Assembly: GCF_003732705.1 (NCBI RefSeq)
Contig: NZ_MOBR01000009.1
Coordinates: forward strand, 310,001-374,000
Source of the DNA: Pseudomonas frederiksbergensis
GTDB taxonomy: Bacteria > Pseudomonadota > Gammaproteobacteria > Pseudomonadales > Pseudomonadaceae
Direction of reading: 5' to 3'
Length of the DNA: 64,000 nucleotides
Position numbers and translations under genes: made by a program
Notes under the pieces: model-generated
What the model was told of the DNA's origin: nothing
Seen by the model: only the letters and a program-made list of their open reading frames with translations
Databases searched by the model: none
Part shown: in pieces, positions 8,378 to 16,057 of the stretch
Numbering within the stretch: the stretch's first letter is position 1
Layout of the letters: the number at the start of each line of letters is the position of its first letter

Positions 8378-8782
8378 TCAAATTTCCTCTGACGACTCGT
8401 CAGCTTCGGGTGGATGGCTTGTCGAAAATCTGCGCGCCGCAATGAGAACCGGAAGAAGCTGGCGCCCCATTTCCGACATCTGATACTCGACACGCAAAGG
8501 CTTCTCACCGAAGTCGATTCGCTCGATCAAGCCATCGCTGGCCAGTTCGCGCAGATGAGCAGTCAGCATCTTCTGGGAAACGCCAGGCAGATCGCGCTTC
8601 AATTGCAGTGTGCGGATCGATGGGTCGGCGTAGAGCCTGAACAGAATCGGCAGTTTCCATCGACTCTGGATCATTTTGATCACCCGAGCCACGTGCCAGG
8701 CCGAACCCTCGGGCCCAAGACAAATCTCACGTTGCTCCTGGGTGATAGGCACATAAAAGTGCGTACTGGTTTCATCCATCAT
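8378..8782 (-). CDS. HxlR family winged-helix transcriptional regulator
   Basis: Regulator of 134 residues. It has the HxlR pattern: an RWKLPILFRL helix, then LQLKRDLPGVSQKMLTAHLRELASDGLIERI (recognition helix) and VEYQMSEMGRQLLPVL. The conserved N-terminal Cys region reads REICLGPEGSAWHVARVIKMI, and in the family such a Cys can sense quinones or aldehydes. It is divergent from the SDR at 8831 with only 48 bases between them, so it most likely controls that SDR and itself. Confidence 0.9.
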   Translation of the reverse strand: MMDETSTHFYVPITQEQREICLGPEGSAWHVARVIKMIQSRWKLPILFRLYADPSIRTLQLKRDLPGVSQKMLTAHLRELASDGLIERIDFGEKPLRVEYQMSEMGRQLLPVLIAARRFSTSHPPEADESSEEI

Positions 8783-8830
8783 CTCTATTTACCTTGCGAC
8801 GTTGGCAATACGTGAATAGGGGGTAGGTAC

Positions 8831-9646
8831 ATGGACTTGCAACTGAGCGGTAAGAACGCGCTGATCACCGGCAGCAGCAAAGGCATTGGCGAAGCGATTG
8901 CCAGAAAACTCGCTGCTGAGAAGGCAGTCGTCATCGTTCACGGGCGCGATAGAGCTCAGGCAGAACGAGTGGCCAGCGACATTATCACGCTGGGCGGCAG
9001 AGCCTTTGTGGTGGTGGGTGATCTGACGGACGATGACCAGGTCCGGCAACTGGTCGACACCGCGCAACAACTGGCGGGGCCAATCGACATCGTGGTCAAT
9101 AATGCCGGCGGCTCGGGCGGCACAAAAGACAGCTGGAATACTACAGGGCCTGAAACCTGGACGGCTGCTTATGATCGGAATGTGCTCGGAGCCCTGCGGG
9201 TCACCACGCGCTTACTGCCCAAGATGCAGGAAGCGCGTTGGGGACGCGTCATCAACATCTCCAGCCTTGCTGCAACGATGCCGCCACCCACTGCGCCTGA
9301 CTATTCCGCGGCCAAAGCCGCTATGAACGCAATGACGGCTTCCATGGCGAAAGCATTGGCCGCAGATGGGATAACGGTCAACGCCATTTCTCCCGGCACG
9401 ATACACAGTGCCGCCCTTGAGGCTCGGTTTCGTGAGGTTGCGCAAGAACGTGGCCTGACGAATAAAGATGCGCCATGGGAAGAAATCGAGCGCTTGGTCC
9501 TGCCGATATTTGCTCAGGTTCCTCTCGGCAGAGTCGGTCGTCTGGACGAAATCGCGGCCGCGGTGGCGTTTCTGTCCAGTCCGGTTGCTGGCTACATAAC
9601 CGGTGTCAATTTACGTGTTGATGGGGGGCTTTCTCCGGTTATCTGA
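8831..9646 (+). CDS. SDR family oxidoreductase (3-oxoacyl-ACP-reductase-like)
   Basis: Classical SDR of 271 residues: TGSSKGIG nucleotide-binding loop, VVNNAGGSGG, catalytic Ser in VINISSLAA, YSAAK as YxxxK, and the C-terminal GRVGRLDEIAAAVAFLSSP ... ITGVNLRVDGGLSPVI common to FabG-like enzymes. The divergent HxlR gene next door is the probable regulator. A decayed LysR C-terminus runs into its 3' end on the other strand. Confidence 0.92.
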   Translation: MDLQLSGKNALITGSSKGIGEAIARKLAAEKAVVIVHGRDRAQAERVASDIITLGGRAFVVVGDLTDDDQVRQLVDTAQQLAGPIDIVVNNAGGSGGTKDSWNTTGPETWTAAYDRNVLGALRVTTRLLPKMQEARWGRVINISSLAATMPPPTAPDYSAAKAAMNAMTASMAKALAADGITVNAISPGTIHSAALEARFREVAQERGLTNKDAPWEEIERLVLPIFAQVPLGRVGRLDEIAAAVAFLSSPVAGYITGVNLRVDGGLSPVI

Positions 9647-9897
9647 GTACCGATCATTTCTCCCGCGAGATCGGCTAGGGCGCGGAGCCTATCCATGTGC
9701 CTCATGTCGTGGTGATACCCCATCCAGATATCACGTCCGGGTGGTGCATTGCCAACGTCTACCAACTTCAGACTGGACAATTGGTCGCCTAACGCGCGTG
9801 GCAAAACTGCGACACCTAATCCGCGGCTGCACATCTGCGCCTGTACGGTGCGGCTGCCTCCCGTTGCAACCCCGTCTCCCCGCACACTTGATCCCTC
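9592..9897 (-). pseudogene. LysR family regulator, C-terminal remnant
   Basis: On the minus strand this region encodes the end of a LysR substrate-binding domain: TVQAQMCSRGLGVAVLPRALGDQL, then APPGRDIWMGYHHDMRHMDRLRALADLAGEMIG. These match the family pattern (AGxGVALLP, then PxRxLWLxxHxDLRxxPRVRAxxDFL). No helix-turn-helix domain or first subdomain is present upstream; instead the dehydrogenase gene at 9916 begins. About two thirds of the gene appear to be lost. The frame stays open to 9592, inside the SDR gene, so the original stop is also unclear. Confidence 0.7.
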
Positions 9898-9915
9898 TAC
9901 GAAGAGGGGCTTTAC

Positions 9916-10830
9916 ATGAATATTGGATTTGTAGGTGTCGGGAGCATGGGGCAAGCCATGATTCCGCTGCTCGTTCAGGCGGGCCATCGGGTGAGTGCAT
10001 GGAATCGCAGTGCCGACGCGCTCTGCGGGTTAAGTGAAATCGATGTGCTTGCGTGTGCGGCGACTGCATTTCAACAGCCGGTGGTCATCAGCATGCTCGC
10101 CGATGACACGGCGGTGCACGAGGTATTGCTGGAGTCAGCGGCACTGAAAACAGCCTGTGCAGGCTGCATCCATATCGTCATGTCGACGCTGTCGCCGGCG
10201 TTGATGGAGCAGTTGCAAAAAGAACATGACGAGGCGGGGCTGATGCTCATCGCCGCGCCGGTTTTCGGCATACCTGCTGTCGCGGCCAAGGGTGAACTGA
10301 ACATTCTGGCGGCCGGACCTGAAGCCGCGATTGATCGCGTTCAGCCACTGTTTGAAGTGCTCGGTAAAAAGACCTGGAGGCTGGGCAATCAGCCCGTGCA
10401 GGCCTGCATCGCAAAAATCGCGGGCAACATGATGATCGCCCAGTCCATCGAATCATTGGCCGAAGCGAGCTTACTCGCTGAGCAATATGGCCTTGGCGCG
10501 TCAGCATTTATCGAAGTCGTCACCCAGACCCTGTTCGCTTGCCCCAGTTACCAGCGCTATGGGCAAAACATCGTCACCGATCACTACGAACCAGGTTTCA
10601 AGCTCTCCCTTGGCTTGAAGGATGTGAACCTTGCGTTGCAGGCAGCCGAGGGGAGGGGAGTCAGCCTGCCCGCCGCGCGCGTGGTGCGTTCGAGAATGGA
10701 AGCGGCCGTAGCGGACGGACTGGGTAACAAGGATTGGTCTGTGTTTTCAATCATGGGCAAACCTCCTTCCAGTGCCAAATTTTCAACTAACCATCAATGC
10801 GTTACTCAGGAGTCAAAACATGTCCGGTAA
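9916..10830 (+). CDS. NAD(P)-dependent beta-hydroxyacid dehydrogenase (3-hydroxyisobutyrate dehydrogenase family)
   Basis: Protein of 304 residues. The N-terminal Rossmann motif is GFVGVGSMGQAM; the family lysine lies in AKIAGNMMIAQSIESLAEA. The usual DAPVSGG substrate motif reads AAPVFGIPAVAAKGEL, a change from the canonical serine/glycine pair seen in many GLYR1/imine-reductase-like members. GAGGGG precedes the ATG. The last 11 bases overlap the SDR start at 10820, so the two genes are translationally coupled. Confidence 0.85.
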   Translation: MNIGFVGVGSMGQAMIPLLVQAGHRVSAWNRSADALCGLSEIDVLACAATAFQQPVVISMLADDTAVHEVLLESAALKTACAGCIHIVMSTLSPALMEQLQKEHDEAGLMLIAAPVFGIPAVAAKGELNILAAGPEAAIDRVQPLFEVLGKKTWRLGNQPVQACIAKIAGNMMIAQSIESLAEASLLAEQYGLGASAFIEVVTQTLFACPSYQRYGQNIVTDHYEPGFKLSLGLKDVNLALQAAEGRGVSLPAARVVRSRMEAAVADGLGNKDWSVFSIMGKPPSSAKFSTNHQCVTQESKHVR

Positions 10831-11578
10831 ATTTATCAACCAAGTAGCAGTCGTCACGGGTGGCTCGACTGGAATCGGCTTTGCGATTGCCCAAGCACTG
10901 TTGGCGGAGGGCGCTAAACGCGTCTATATCACCGGACGCTCGGCGGCAACGTTGGACGCTGCGGTTACCGCACTGGGCGAAAATGCCGTGGCGGTGGTGT
11001 CTGATGTCGCTCGGCAAACTGATCTCGATTCGCTTAAGGCATTGGTCGAAGGACGGGATGGTCAACTCGATATGGTGTTTGCCAATGCCGGTATATGCGA
11101 AAAAAATCCAGTGGGCGAAACGACTGAAGGCGCTTACTACAACATGTTCGATATTAACGTTAAGGGCGTATTTTTCACTGTTCAGACGCTGTTGCCGTTA
11201 ATGAAGGATGGCTCGTCAATCGTTCTGACTGCCTCCATTTGCTCCAGCAATGGGATGGAAGGTCTGAGTCTTTATAATGCTTCAAAGGCTGCGGTGCGTT
11301 CATTTGCACGTACTTGGGCCAATGAACTCAAAAGCCGAAAAATGCGCGCGAACGTGCTCAGTCCTGGCTTTACCAGAACACCGTTAATGGACAACGGGCT
11401 GAAGATGGACGAGAGCCAGATCGAAGCACTCAAAAATCACGTAGGACAAATCGTGCCGCTGGGCTACATGGCCCAACCGGAACAAATAGCGGCGTCCGCA
11501 CTTTTCCTTGCATCCGTTGACGCCAGTTATGTCAACGGCGTGGAGCTGATGGTTGACGGTGGGCTTTCACAAATCTGA
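10820..11578 (+). CDS. SDR family oxidoreductase
   Basis: Classical SDR of 252 residues: TGGSTGIG, FANAGIC in place of NNAG, catalytic Ser in LTASICSS, YNASK as YxxxK, and LSPGFTRTPL followed by VNGVELMVDGGLSQI. The start at 10820 overlaps the end of the dehydrogenase gene by 11 bases. Together the pair looks like a two-gene redox operon. Confidence 0.92.
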   Translation: MSGKFINQVAVVTGGSTGIGFAIAQALLAEGAKRVYITGRSAATLDAAVTALGENAVAVVSDVARQTDLDSLKALVEGRDGQLDMVFANAGICEKNPVGETTEGAYYNMFDINVKGVFFTVQTLLPLMKDGSSIVLTASICSSNGMEGLSLYNASKAAVRSFARTWANELKSRKMRANVLSPGFTRTPLMDNGLKMDESQIEALKNHVGQIVPLGYMAQPEQIAASALFLASVDASYVNGVELMVDGGLSQI

Positions 11579-11840
11579 GGGCATGTCTGTCTGCGCAACT
11601 AATCGAGTCTGTCGGGGGCAGGGATTCAGAAGTGCGCAGACTCCAGCGCAGCGATCAGGACCTGTGTGCAGCTCTAGGGTAATACATGATTTAACATAAT
11701 ATACATTACACGTAACAAGATGTTTCAGGATTGGCATGGTTGCCCACAGATTGTGACCTGGCAACGCCAGGCCCTTCACTCACAAATGCTGCTGAGCTCA
11801 CGGCCTGAACGACTTCTCGATCACGACTACCTGCATCACG

Positions 11841-12347
11841 TTATCCCTGCGTCATTTTCTCGATCAGTTCCGCATGCTCGGGAAACTGCGCCGTGAGTTT
11901 CTGGCGGTCGCTCATTTCCATATCCGCGTAATCAAACCCTGGCGAAACCGCTTCACCGATCAGACCGTAACCCACAGGCCCATCGATAATCTGCGAAGCC
12001 TTCCAGATGCCACCGGGCACATGCAGTTGTAAAAGCTGACCCGCAACAACATCGCTGCCCATCACCACAGTTTTTAATGTGCCGTCCGGGAAAATCAGGT
12101 TGTACTGAATTGCATCGCCCAGATGGTAGTAATGCACGATGTCGGATTGGTTGAAGTGAAAATAACCAATGGGTGAATCCCGGGTTAGCAAGTAATAAAT
12201 GGAGGTCATCAGGTAGCGCTGGCCGCGCTCGGTCTCGACCATTGGGTGGCGATCAGATTGATAGGTTCTACGGTAATAACCGCCTTCCACGTGTTCTTCC
12301 AATCCGAGAAATTTGATCAGTTCCAGTGCATTGGGTCGGCTGTGCAT
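11841..12347 (-). CDS. Cupin-domain protein of the DUF985 family
   Basis: Protein of 168 residues with the Cupin_5/DUF985 pattern: LELIKFLGLEEHVEGGYYRRTY, TSIYYLLTRDSPIGYFHFNQSDIVHYYHLGDAI, and the closing GEAVSPGFDYADMEMSDRQKL. Members are compact beta-barrels; some are sugar-epimerase-like, most have no known function. The coding strand has an AAGGA/ACAGGAA region just before the ATG. A 34-base dyad lies in its promoter (12395-12428). Confidence 0.88.
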   Translation of the reverse strand: MHSRPNALELIKFLGLEEHVEGGYYRRTYQSDRHPMVETERGQRYLMTSIYYLLTRDSPIGYFHFNQSDIVHYYHLGDAIQYNLIFPDGTLKTVVMGSDVVAGQLLQLHVPGGIWKASQIIDGPVGYGLIGEAVSPGFDYADMEMSDRQKLTAQFPEHAELIEKMTQG

Positions 12348-12394
12348 TTCCTGTGTCCTTCTTCCATATGAGCACTGATATAAAGGTATTTATT

Positions 12395-12428
12395 ATAACT
12401 AAACTAAACGGTCATTTAGTGTAGTTAT
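12395..12428. promoter_or_regulatory. 34-base inverted repeat in the cupin promoter
   Basis: Arms ATAACTAaACTAAA and TTTAGTgTAGTTAT pair at 13 of 14 positions around a CGGTCA centre. On the minus strand a TATAAT-like -10 lies inside the dyad, about 50 bases before the cupin start. The geometry suggests an operator, perhaps for a TetR-type dimer or pair of dimers. No regulator gene is adjacent. Confidence 0.6.
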
Positions 12429-12475
12429 TATTTTATGATATATGCTTGTGTAAACCATGCGCTCCACAGCGTCAA

Positions 12476-12508
12476 TTAAAGTGCGGTCAATCCGTAGATC
12501 AACCGCAC
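12476..12508 (-). terminator. Terminator of the xaxAB locus
   Basis: On the minus strand, GTGCGGT - 14 bases - ACCGCAC is followed by TTTAAT, starting 8 bases after the xaxB stop. This is a plausible Rho-independent terminator for the two toxin genes. Confidence 0.65.
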
Positions 12509-12515
12509 ATTTATA

Positions 12516-13559
12516 TCAGTGAATCATGATGCTGTTGTAGTCAGCGCTCAGCGCCTCCAGATGGGTTTTGTAGCGATTCAGGAATCTCGATAACTCAGCC
12601 TGGGTGTAATCCGTGCGTTTCAGGCTATCCAGATTCAGCGAAAACCCCAGCCATACGCCGGCTACGGTAATGATTTCCTCACCGACCACACGACGTTGAT
12701 GGCCAATTTCCACGACCGCGCAAATATCGGATAAAGCATCTTCAGCCGTTTTAAGCTCCCGGTTCAGCCCTTCCATCAATAAAGTCAGGCTCTGGATTTC
12801 TTTATCCAGATTGTTCCGTGAAGTCGCGAATTCGCTGTATTTGATGCCTTCTGACACAACACCCAGCACCTTCCTGACCAGTTCAATCCCCTGCTTCACC
12901 GCTTCTTTCTTCGGGTTCTCCATGTCCAGGCCATCGAGTTCTTTGCCTTCAGGGATGTAGTTCTTATACATCTCAGCCAGGTTGAACTCGCGAATCACGT
13001 CCTGCGCCTTGATCAACGCGTCTCGCTGTTCCGAGTATTTCGCTTTGCTCAGGGTGTGGTCGTTCAAGTCCCGCAGGATCCTGGCTTTATGCGCCCTCGC
13101 CACTTTCAGTGGTTCATCCGCCCGCTCGCCAATTTCGACTCTATATAAGCTGCGAACTTCGTTCTCGAGAAACCGCGAACGATCGGTAAACTTTGCCTCG
13201 ACACTTTCGAGCATCGACTCAATGTTGCGTTTGATGTTCGAGACTTCCTCGCTGACCATTTGCCGATCCAGCGCCGTCAGGTCATTCCTGGCCAAGGCGT
13301 CGTTCAGCTCTGCAAGGGCATCGAAATAGTTTTGCCCTGAGGCGCTGTTCAATGCGGTCAGTAGCACCGGGAAAGATTCGCGCATGGTTTTATCCAGATT
13401 GTTCAGATACGCAGAAACCCGCAGCGCCCTCTCCTGCAATACGTCGGACCGGTCTTGTCGGAAACTGGCCAGCCTCGAAATATCGCGAATGGTTTGAATG
13501 ATTTTTTTAACGTCGATGTCGGGAATAAGCGCGTTATCGATCGGTGTCACATTAGTCAT
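12516..13559 (-). CDS. xaxB: Alpha-xenorhabdolysin-type binary toxin, subunit B
   Basis: Protein of 347 residues (350 if the ATG at 13568 is used). The start at 13559 is chosen because AAAGGA lies 8 bases upstream of it, whereas it abuts the 13568 ATG. It is almost entirely helical with long heptad stretches (about residues 100-200 and 250-290) and no signal peptide; a short hydrophobic ITVAGVWLGFSLNL lies near residue 297. Length, order (A then B) and pairing match the XaxAB/YaxAB alpha-pore-forming toxins of Xenorhabdus and Yersinia, in which the two subunits form a large membrane pore. Family assignment rests on this overall pattern, not on an alignment. Confidence 0.72.
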   Translation of the reverse strand: MTNVTPIDNALIPDIDVKKIIQTIRDISRLASFRQDRSDVLQERALRVSAYLNNLDKTMRESFPVLLTALNSASGQNYFDALAELNDALARNDLTALDRQMVSEEVSNIKRNIESMLESVEAKFTDRSRFLENEVRSLYRVEIGERADEPLKVARAHKARILRDLNDHTLSKAKYSEQRDALIKAQDVIREFNLAEMYKNYIPEGKELDGLDMENPKKEAVKQGIELVRKVLGVVSEGIKYSEFATSRNNLDKEIQSLTLLMEGLNRELKTAEDALSDICAVVEIGHQRRVVGEEIITVAGVWLGFSLNLDSLKRTDYTQAELSRFLNRYKTHLEALSADYNSIMIH

Positions 13560-13586
13560 GGCAGTCATCCTTTGGTCGCCGGGTAA

Positions 13587-14786
13587 TCAATTGAAGTTCT
13601 TTTTGTATTCTTCCAGGGCTTCATTAAATACAGTCACCAACTCTCCAGCGGTGTTTTTCACATCGCGCCACGGGTCTATGACCATCGCGAATTCCGCGAC
13701 AAATGAGGTCAGGCGCAAGGCATCGTTGATCCGTCCGAATTGTTCGGCGGATGCATCAATCTTGCTCAGGATGGTTTGCCACATGGTGTTGAGGATATTC
13801 AGTGCCGCTTCAGCGCCGGCCATGCGAATGCCGATATCGCCGAAGTTCGACAAGGAACTTTCCATGGCACTTTGCAAGCCTTCCTTGCCGCTGACGGACA
13901 GCTCCAGCGCGTCAACTTCGCTCTTCAGCGCGTTGCGCTCTTTGCGAGCGGCCTCGGCTTTCGGGCCAAAGATAGAACCGGAAATCGGCCAGAAAATCGG
14001 CAAGCCACCGGAAAACGACATACCCACGTAATAGTCGTAATCCTTATCCAGCTGGGTGATCCGGTCTTTTTTGGTACGGATGGTTTCTTTGGAACTGGCG
14101 ATGGATTCGAGCAGACTGTTGCGCTCCATCAAGTCGTACTTGGCCTTGACCTCGGACTGCAAGCCAAAGGCCCGCTTGCCGGTCGACAACTCGCCACCGG
14201 CCAGCTCGATCTTGAAGTTGGAAATACGATCCTTGAGCTCTTTGGTCGCGCCTTGCTGGCGTTTGATATCGACCTTCATCAGCTCGATGATTTCACCCAC
14301 CGCCGACGCGACTTCACCGTCATCCGAGGTATATCGGATGCCTTCCAGCTCATCTTTGCTTCGTTGACCCAGGGTCGTCCGGACCCGCTCCATGATCGGC
14401 ATTTCCTTGATCACCGAAATGATCTCTCCACCACTGCTGACAATGTTTTTAGCCGCCGAACTCAAGTCGATGCTTTGCTGGATGATCTTGTTTTCGACCG
14501 CATCCCAACTGGCGGCATGTATGCGGATTTTCTTGAATAACACCTGGATATCACTGGGCTCCAACCCGGGAATATCCAGTTTGGTGTATTTCAGGTAAGA
14601 CTCGACTTCCGGCAGTTCGCTGGGTAGCGACAGGCCCTTCTTTACATACTGTTTTATCTTGATGACATCTTCTTTGGTAAATACCCCGGCACTGCGCGCC
14701 ACACCGGGATATTCACCCGAGATCAGATGAAGTACGGCTTTGGGAAGATCATTGCTGATTTCTGCATCTTTCAACACAACAGACAT
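13587..14786 (-). CDS. xaxA: Alpha-xenorhabdolysin-type binary toxin, subunit A
   Basis: Protein of 399 residues. ATG 14786 is preferred over ATG 14804 because GAGG lies 7 bases upstream. It is a long helical protein with coiled-coil stretches (about residues 165-250 and 280-320) flanking a hydrophobic glycine-rich segment at about 253-274 (YVGMSFSGGLPI ... ISGSIFG, then PKAEAARK). That layout of a membrane-active head between long helices is the one of ClyA-like and XaxA/YaxA proteins. Subunit B follows 27 bases downstream in the same transcript. There is no signal peptide, as in the known family. Local GC is low (32 of 60 bases at 12541-12600), which hints at acquisition by transfer. Confidence 0.74.
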   Translation of the reverse strand: MSVVLKDAEISNDLPKAVLHLISGEYPGVARSAGVFTKEDVIKIKQYVKKGLSLPSELPEVESYLKYTKLDIPGLEPSDIQVLFKKIRIHAASWDAVENKIIQQSIDLSSAAKNIVSSGGEIISVIKEMPIMERVRTTLGQRSKDELEGIRYTSDDGEVASAVGEIIELMKVDIKRQQGATKELKDRISNFKIELAGGELSTGKRAFGLQSEVKAKYDLMERNSLLESIASSKETIRTKKDRITQLDKDYDYYVGMSFSGGLPIFWPISGSIFGPKAEAARKERNALKSEVDALELSVSGKEGLQSAMESSLSNFGDIGIRMAGAEAALNILNTMWQTILSKIDASAEQFGRINDALRLTSFVAEFAMVIDPWRDVKNTAGELVTVFNEALEEYKKNFN

Positions 14787-14987
14787 AAGTTTGCCTCGGT
14801 TCATTTATGTCGATAGCGACGAACAGAAGCTAGATGAGGGTGATGCTTCGTCAAATAATAGAAATGCCTGGAGAAATCCCTAAGTCTTTGATATGCAAAG
14901 AAACAGCTCCAAGAATTGACCGGCCTGGAAACATCAAGCTACATATGCAGGAAAGGTCCTACAGATAATTACTAATTGTCGGCTTAG

Positions 14988-15896
14988 TTACACTCTGCTT
15001 CCACGCTTGAGCGTTTCGCTCGGCAACTCTTTAAATAGCGCGTAATAACTGCTGGAAAACCGCCCCAAGTGCCAGAACGACCAATGCATCGCCACTTCGG
15101 CAACCGTGGTTTCCATGGTTGTACGGCTGAGCAGTTCACGGTGGGCGCTATTGAGCCGGCGCAGGCGCAACCAATGGGTCGGTGTTATCCCGGTAAAAGC
15201 CTTGAACGCATGCTGCAACTGACGAAGCGAAACTCCCGCGACCTGGGACAGTTCCAGGAGATTGAGGGTTTCTTCCGGCGCATCAGCGGCCCACTCTCCC
15301 ACTCGCTTCATGATCGTCCGCTCTTCGGCACGTTTCTGAAGGCCGCCGCGATCCAGGCGCACGCAAGCGTTGTCGAGGATGTACAGACAGTCTTCCAGCA
15401 GTTGCAGGGTCAGCGCCTCGCGACTGGGCGGATCGAACGTCTGCGCCAATTGGGTCAGCGTTGTGCTTAGCCAGCGACTGAACAGCGCGTTCTGCTGGCA
15501 ATTGAGCGGCGACATGAACAAGCCTTCCAGCCGCGCCACATTCAAGCCATGGCGCTGGACGAACTCGGGCCCGAACACCACGGCGATCTCCTGGTAATTC
15601 TCCGGGGTGATCCAGATGTTGCGACTTTCGCCATTCAACACGTACAGCGAGTTGTCGCTGCGATCGAAACAGAACGCCAGCGAGCCTTGCGGCGCACTGA
15701 AATTCTGCTCGACCCGGGTGTTCATGTGTTCTTCGTAAATCTCCACGCCCTGCAGGTCCAGATAGCGCACCAGTCCGGCGAAATGCCCCGGCGACATCTG
15801 CTGGTAATGCTGCACCCAACCCGGTGTGGCGCGGATTTGCTCGGCGACATCGGCGGTGTTGAACGCTTGGACTTGTAACGGATTGCACGCTGTCAT
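14988..15896 (-). CDS. AraC family transcriptional regulator
   Basis: Regulator of 302 residues with a variable N-terminal sensing half and a C-terminal double helix-turn-helix: LSQVAGVSLRQLQHAFKAFTGITPTHWLRLRRLNSAHREL, then TVAEVAMHWSFWHLGRFSSSYYALFKELPSETL. It is divergent from the gamma-glutamylpolyamine synthetase gene at 16058 and is therefore the likely regulator of polyamine use. It also lies upstream of xaxA on the same strand, about 200 bases away, but nothing visible ties it to the toxin. Confidence 0.9.
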   Translation of the reverse strand: MTACNPLQVQAFNTADVAEQIRATPGWVQHYQQMSPGHFAGLVRYLDLQGVEIYEEHMNTRVEQNFSAPQGSLAFCFDRSDNSLYVLNGESRNIWITPENYQEIAVVFGPEFVQRHGLNVARLEGLFMSPLNCQQNALFSRWLSTTLTQLAQTFDPPSREALTLQLLEDCLYILDNACVRLDRGGLQKRAEERTIMKRVGEWAADAPEETLNLLELSQVAGVSLRQLQHAFKAFTGITPTHWLRLRRLNSAHRELLSRTTMETTVAEVAMHWSFWHLGRFSSSYYALFKELPSETLKRGSRV

Positions 15897-16057
15897 GGGT
15901 GACCTTACGCACTCGTTTGGTGCGTTTTGGTGCTGCTTAAAGTGGATAGATGGAACCGCAAGGCTCGCCCAAGATAGTCGTCAACGCGCTTCAGGGGAAG
16001 TGTCTGTCGGATGCGACCGCCCTCCCCGGCGTTACTAAAACCAATAACGAGGTCTTT

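Noticed and set aside
11567..11779. 70-codon minus-strand frame after the SDR at 10820
   Set aside because: It overlaps the SDR end, lies in AT-rich non-coding sequence, and lacks a ribosome-binding site and any recognisable motif.
13740..14540. 266-codon plus-strand frame inside xaxA
   Set aside because: Antisense shadow of xaxA; the minus-strand gene has a ribosome-binding site, a partner gene and a terminator.
14805..14987. Possible sigma-54 promoter (TGGAGC ... TTTGCA) upstream of xaxA
   Set aside because: The GG and GC elements are 12 bases apart instead of the required 10.
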